This document shows, piece after piece, positions 6,731 to 9,026 of a stretch of 9,026 nt of DNA. This DNA comes from Acidovorax sp. (lineage in GTDB: Bacteria; Pseudomonadota; Gammaproteobacteria; Burkholderiales; Burkholderiaceae_C), in assembly GCA_011620245.1 (NCBI GenBank), contig WOZN01000028.1, forward strand, positions 2,340 to 11,365. Reading direction: 5' to 3'. Positions within the stretch are counted from its first letter, which is position 1. Every line of letters starts with the position of its first letter. The notes beneath the pieces were generated by a model. That model was not told where the DNA came from. It saw only the letters and a program-made list of their open reading frames with translations, and did no database searches. The position numbers and the translations under genes are program-made.

Positions 6731-6784
6731 TTTGAATGAAATAGGCCTCTAGCCCTTGATGGGTAAGCGGTAGTAGCTATCAAA
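6731..6784 (-). repeat. Intergenic hairpin repeat, copy 1
   Basis: This 54-bp element matches the copy at 8856-8909 at 46 of 54 positions without gaps. Read on the plus strand it starts TTTGAATGAAAT and ends TAGCTATCAAA. The central arms CTAGCCCTT and AAGCGGTAG are imperfect here, with two mispairs, whereas copy 2 is a perfect hairpin. It lies in the 98-bp gap between the M23 peptidase stop and the pseudouridine synthase start, in the same orientation relative to its minus-strand gene as copy 2. From memory, elements like this recur between genes in Comamonadaceae; that could not be checked here. Confidence 0.8.
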
Positions 6785-6814
6785 TTGGTAGTTTCCCGGG
6801 GCTGGCTCAGAGCA

Positions 6815-7792
6815 TCATGCGGGCACGAACAGCGCCGGGTCCACCATGGTGCGGTTGAGCATCACGCCCCAGTGCAGGTGCGGGCCTGTCACGCGGCCGG
6901 TGGCGCCCACTTTGCAAAACGCATCGCCTGCCTGCAGCAGGTCGCCCACGCGCACGTCCATGCGGCTCAGGTGGCAGTACATGGTGAGCAGGCCCCGGCC
7001 ATGGTCCAGCCATACGGTGCCGCCGTTGAAGAAATAGTCGCCCACATCGATCACGCGGCCTGGCAGTGGTGCCACGATGGGCGTGCCTGTGGCAGCGGCA
7101 ATGTCCATGCCGCTGTGCGGATTGCGCGGCTGGCCGTTGAACACGCGCCGCAGCCCGAACGAGCTGGAGCGCCGCCCCGGCACCGGCACCTGCATGCGCA
7201 GCGATTGTTGTGCGCCGCCTGGGGGTTGCTCGCTGAACGTGGCCATCACCTGCGCCTGGTGGTCGCGCTCGCGCTCATAGCGGGCCTGGTCCTGGGGCGA
7301 CAGGTCCACCGTGCGCGGTGGCACCTTCAGGTGCTGCTCCTTGTACTGCTTGGGCACCACCGTGTAGGGCAGCTGCCGCGCGCCGCCGCCATCGGCCTGC
7401 GTGACGCTGATGTGCGCGTCGCCCAGCGCGGCCGCCAGCGGTATCCCCACCACGGCCGTCCATTCGATGGCATCGCCCACCACGAGCACCGGCACATCGG
7501 TGTTGCCCTGGTGCGCCTGCGCCACCGGGCGCGTGGCAGCCGGGCCCAGCGACAGCCGCGCCACGCCGCCTGGCACCTGCAAGGTGCGCGGCCAGCAGGG
7601 TGGACGGGTGGGCAGTGCGGCCGTGGCGCCCGCTGGGCTTGCAGGCAACGACAGCAGCCCCAGCGTGCCGAGCAGTGCGGTGCGGCGGCTCAGTGCAAGG
7701 GGGCGGGGGCAAGCGCGGGATCGGGGCATGGTGGGTGAATTGCTGGCGCAGTCGCGCAGTCGCATGGTGAGGCCAAAGCGCGATGTGGGCAT
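6815..7792 (-). CDS. M23 family metallopeptidase (LytM/peptidoglycan endopeptidase), exported
   Basis: The open frame codes for 325 residues. The C-terminal third is a LytM-type M23 domain: HSGMD gives zinc ligands His226 and Asp230, YCHLS supplies His274, and GPHLHWG gives His305 and the zinc ligand His307, so the active site looks complete. Such enzymes cut peptide cross-links in peptidoglycan. The N-terminus has SRRTALLGTLGLLSLPASPAGA at about 35-56, a signal peptide with a twin arginine ahead of the hydrophobic core. The start is uncertain: ATGs at 7792, 7765 and 7729 are all in frame, none has a strong Shine-Dalgarno, and 7729 would place the twin arginine about 15 residues in, a normal Tat layout. 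The middle (about 60-200) is not recognised; it includes a charged helical segment (about 163-185). The gene lies 55 bp or more after the small acidic protein gene. Confidence 0.86.
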   Translation of the reverse strand: MPTSRFGLTMRLRDCASNSPTMPRSRACPRPLALSRRTALLGTLGLLSLPASPAGATAALPTRPPCWPRTLQVPGGVARLSLGPAATRPVAQAHQGNTDVPVLVVGDAIEWTAVVGIPLAAALGDAHISVTQADGGGARQLPYTVVPKQYKEQHLKVPPRTVDLSPQDQARYERERDHQAQVMATFSEQPPGGAQQSLRMQVPVPGRRSSSFGLRRVFNGQPRNPHSGMDIAAATGTPIVAPLPGRVIDVGDYFFNGGTVWLDHGRGLLTMYCHLSRMDVRVGDLLQAGDAFCKVGATGRVTGPHLHWGVMLNRTMVDPALFVPA

Positions 7793-7847
7793 TGACCCCA
7801 GTTTAGCGAGGCACCCCGCCCATGCATCCGCAATCCTGCAGCGAGGT

Positions 7848-8096
7848 TCAGTGCGTGATGAACTCGTAAGTCACCGCCTCACTCTCCACCATGTCCAGGA
7901 TGTCGTTGATCACATCGTCGTCATCGGTGCTGCTCCAGGTTTCCTCGGGGTTGCTGGCAAACAGCGGCTCGATGGCCACGTCCATGAACACGCCATTGGG
8001 CAGCTTGAGCACCGGCGTGCCTTCGGACGTTCCCACCAGTTCCCAGTCGTCCGGCACGGACATTTCAAGCTGGATGGTGACATTGAGTTTCTTCAT
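7848..8096 (-). CDS. Small acidic conserved hypothetical protein
   Basis: An 82-residue protein beginning MKKLNVTIQLEMSVPDDWEL and ending in a strongly acidic helix-like region (WSSTDDDDVINDILDMVESE). It has no signal peptide, membrane segment, cysteine or recognisable catalytic motif, so it is probably a soluble cytoplasmic protein. I associate similar proteins with Acidovorax and Delftia relatives but know no function. GAGGA at 8108-8104 lies 7 bases before the ATG, so this is a well-supported gene despite its size. It has its own upstream AT-richer gap and is followed by the M23 peptidase gene in the same direction; co-transcription is possible but not shown. Confidence 0.72.
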   Translation of the reverse strand: MKKLNVTIQLEMSVPDDWELVGTSEGTPVLKLPNGVFMDVAIEPLFASNPEETWSSTDDDDVINDILDMVESEAVTYEFITH

Positions 8097-8147
8097 GGCA
8101 GGTTCCTCAGGAGTAAGGCGGGAGGGTAACCGAATTTGTTGACAAAC

Positions 8148-8190
8148 GGGCGCTTTGCGATGGGGAAATAAGCGCTAAAAGTTATCGAAA
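8148..8190 (-). repeat. Possible diverged third copy of the hairpin repeat
   Basis: GCGCTTT-N3-ATGG ... ATAAGCGCTA-N2-AG-N-TAT here follows the order of the right two thirds of the repeat at 8856-8909, with a few inserted bases in the loop. GCGCTT (8150-8155) and AAGCGC (8170-8175) can still pair. Like the other two copies it lies upstream of a minus-strand gene, though 52 bp away and with a Shine-Dalgarno between. The similarity is partial and may be chance. Confidence 0.3.
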
Positions 8191-8255
8191 AAAGCAGCAT
8201 TCGACGCGCTTCGATTCGGGCGATGTTGTGTTGCCCAGTCTGCTGCACCCCCTGC

Positions 8256-8386
8256 GCCCGGCGCCAGCTCCACATACTCGCCGCCAAACGCATGGGTGGC
8301 GCCGCTGCCCAGATTGATTGGTGAACTGCATGCGGTAACAAGCGGTGCAGGGTGGCGGTGCCAGTGAGGGGGCCGGTGGCAGTCAT
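8256..8386 (-). pseudogene. Remnant of an SRPBCC/AHSA1-type gene (internal deletion, frameshift, lost 3' end)
   Basis: A strong Shine-Dalgarno AAAGGAGA (8400-8393) sits 6 bases before the ATG at 8386, and the frame begins MTATG and TATLHRLL, like the start of SRPBCC (AHSA1-like) proteins I recall. In the next frame YRMQFTN (from 8337) corresponds to the family's middle part, so about 40 codons appear deleted. A tandem CAATCAAT (8320-8313) then shifts the frame: removing one CAAT joins YRMQFTN to LGSGATHAFGGEYVELAPG (8312-8256), again family-like. After LAPG the similarity stops. The uninterrupted frame from the ATG would give 97 residues of unconvincing sequence. Family identity is from memory; the frame switch and the four-base duplication are visible in the sequence. 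Confidence 0.6.
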
Positions 8387-8427
8387 GGTTGGTCTCCTTT
8401 CAGTCGAAAAACGGTGGGCGAACCCAT

Positions 8428-8454
8428 GGACGGCGAAAAACCGTCCGCCTTTTT
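8428..8454 (+). terminator. Hairpin with T-run, terminator-like on the plus strand
   Basis: GGACGG (8428-8433), a seven-base loop CGAAAAA, CCGTCC (8441-8446), then GCC and TTTTT (8450-8454). The form is that of a Rho-independent terminator read on the plus strand, yet no plus-strand gene is visible upstream of it. On the minus strand the same hairpin would lie in the leader of the pseudogene. Confidence 0.4.
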
Positions 8455-8493
8455 ACGACTTACGGGCCGTGACATGTTCGACAGCCTGGAACG

Positions 8494-8529
8494 AAAAGAG
8501 AACCCTCAGCCGCCTGACCATCAGGCGGC
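8494..8529 (-). terminator. Rho-independent terminator overlapping the DUF2322 stop codon
   Basis: Read on the minus strand, GCCGCCTGA-TGG-TCAGGCGGC (8529-8509) is a perfect nine-base-pair stem with a three-base loop, followed by the T-rich stretch TGAGGGTTCTCTTTT down to 8494. The gene's TGA (8523-8521) forms the end of the first arm. It very likely ends the DUF2322 transcript and separates it from the pseudogene. Confidence 0.7.
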
Positions 8530-8838
8530 GATGGGCTGAGCGCGGTAGCTCCCGGTGCCCTGCACCCAAGCCAGCAGCCGGTCGATATTGGGGTGCTTGC
8601 CGGGGAACGCCCGCGCATCGGCCACATGCTCGGCATACCATTCCAGCCCCAGGCTGGCCGCTGCAGGCGTGATGGCGCCGCCATACAGCGCCGCCAGCGC
8701 GGCATACACCACCAGCGAGCCGGTCTGGCCGGGCTTGTTCTCGATGGTGGCGAGCACCTGGCCATCGGCGCCCAGCAGGTGCAGGGCGGCGAGGTGGCTG
8801 ACGGAGGGGAGTTGCTTGAGGCGGTCTGCGAAGTTCAT
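8521..8838 (-). CDS. DUF2322 family protein
   Basis: A 105-residue protein with no signal peptide or membrane segment. Recognisable family blocks are LLGADGQVLATIENKPGQTG (21-40), a central AALAALYGGAITPAAASLGL, and a C-terminal WYAEHVADARAFPGKHPNID with RLLAWV. I assign it from memory to DUF2322, small proteobacterial proteins of unknown function. The length fits. The ATG at 8838 has no Shine-Dalgarno in front of it (ACCGTCATC), and the 54-bp hairpin repeat begins 17 bp upstream, an arrangement shared with the pseudouridine synthase gene. A terminator overlaps the stop codon, so it looks like a single-gene unit. Confidence 0.75.
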   Translation of the reverse strand: MNFADRLKQLPSVSHLAALHLLGADGQVLATIENKPGQTGSLVVYAALAALYGGAITPAAASLGLEWYAEHVADARAFPGKHPNIDRLLAWVQGTGSYRAQPIAA

Positions 8839-8855
8839 GATGACGGTATTGAAAG

Positions 8856-8909
8856 TTTGAATGAAATCGGGCTCTAGCGCTTTATGGATAAGCGCTAGCA
8901 GCTATGAAA
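8856..8909 (-). repeat. Intergenic hairpin repeat, copy 2 (intact hairpin)
   Basis: A 54-bp element, same orientation as the one at 6731-6784. Its centre is a perfect nine-base inverted repeat, CTAGCGCTT-TATGGAT-AAGCGCTAG. It ends 17 bp before the DUF2322 start on the minus strand, so if transcription begins upstream of it the RNA leader would contain this hairpin. It carries no open frame and no target-site duplications were seen. Confidence 0.8.
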
Positions 8910-9026
8910 AGATGAGTGATCCTTGATGTTGAACCAAGATTGTTCATCAGGGGCACAAAAGCCCCGAGAAGAGATGGGTTTGCTCAAAAAAAGAGCAGTT
9001 CCGAAAATTGCCAGCAATCTCAGCCA
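8910..9026. other. Right-edge segment with small hairpins, no convincing gene
   Basis: Two small inverted repeats are present: GGGGC-ACAAAA-GCCCC (8950-8965), without a T-tail on either strand, and TGCTC-A7-GAGCA (8981-8997). A plus-strand frame from ATG 8926, with an internal ATG at 8974 (MGLLKKRAVPKIASNLS), runs off the window and could be the start of a gene; the ribosome-site candidate GAGAAG is too close to the second ATG. A minus-strand frame is also open from the edge to about 8892. Neither can be confirmed from so short a stretch. Confidence 0.3.

Noticed and set aside
6785..7738. Plus-strand frame of 317 codons opposite the M23 peptidase
   Set aside because: The minus-strand frame has the zinc-binding motifs; this one is a composition shadow rich in His, Arg and Ala.
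8093..8386. Intact 97-residue protein from the ATG at 8386
   Set aside because: Family-like sequence appears in three successive frames, so a broken gene explains the region better; the tail past 8256 matches nothing.
6731..8909. The two 54-bp repeats as ends of a composite mobile element
   Set aside because: They are direct, not inverted, contain no transposase between them, and enclose ordinary genes; the 54-bp unit is itself intergenic and hairpin-bearing.

Overview
The window reads as chromosomal DNA of a high-GC betaproteobacterium, most likely Comamonadaceae (Acidovorax-like). This rests on overall composition and codon use, on the DUF2242 and DUF2322 proteins, and on two copies of a hairpin-bearing intergenic repeat that I associate with this family. 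No rRNA, tRNA, CRISPR array or insertion sequence is visible.

Left part (1-1902): a VanZ-like membrane protein gene, cut by the window edge, overlaps the stop of a 2-dehydropantoate 2-reductase gene by 4 bp; both are on the minus strand. Divergent from them is a DUF2242 lipoprotein gene that appears to start at TTG.

Centre (2048-6161), the most interesting part: a plus-strand cluster of four chemotaxis-type genes. They encode (1) a 778-residue membrane kinase with a receptor-like sensor half, HAMP, a PAS-like region, an HPt domain and a CheA-type ATPase domain but no CheW-like P5; (2) a 235-residue minimal receptor that keeps only a membrane anchor, coiled coil and chemoreceptor tip; (3) a CheX-type phosphatase candidate with the D-x3-E-x2-N signature; (4) a single-domain CheY-like regulator. 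Genes 1-3 are nearly contiguous and gene 4 follows after 48 bp. No CheW, CheR, CheB or CheZ lies in the window. A sigma-28-like promoter (TAAA-N15-GCCGA) sits 41 bp before the kinase start. The simplest reading is a compact phosphorelay: membrane signal to kinase, His462 to Asp53 of the regulator, reset by the CheX-like protein, probably expressed with the motility regulon. The receptor's partner and the output are unknown.

Right part (6180-9026): minus-strand genes for an RluE-type 23S rRNA pseudouridine synthase, an M23 peptidase with a possible Tat signal, an 82-residue acidic protein, a degraded SRPBCC/AHSA1-type pseudogene and a DUF2322 protein. Two 54-bp repeats matching at 46 positions lie 14 and 17 bp before the starts of the pseudouridine synthase and DUF2322 genes, both of which lack a Shine-Dalgarno sequence. 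A diverged third copy may precede the 82-residue gene. The last ~115 bp hold small hairpins and no convincing gene.
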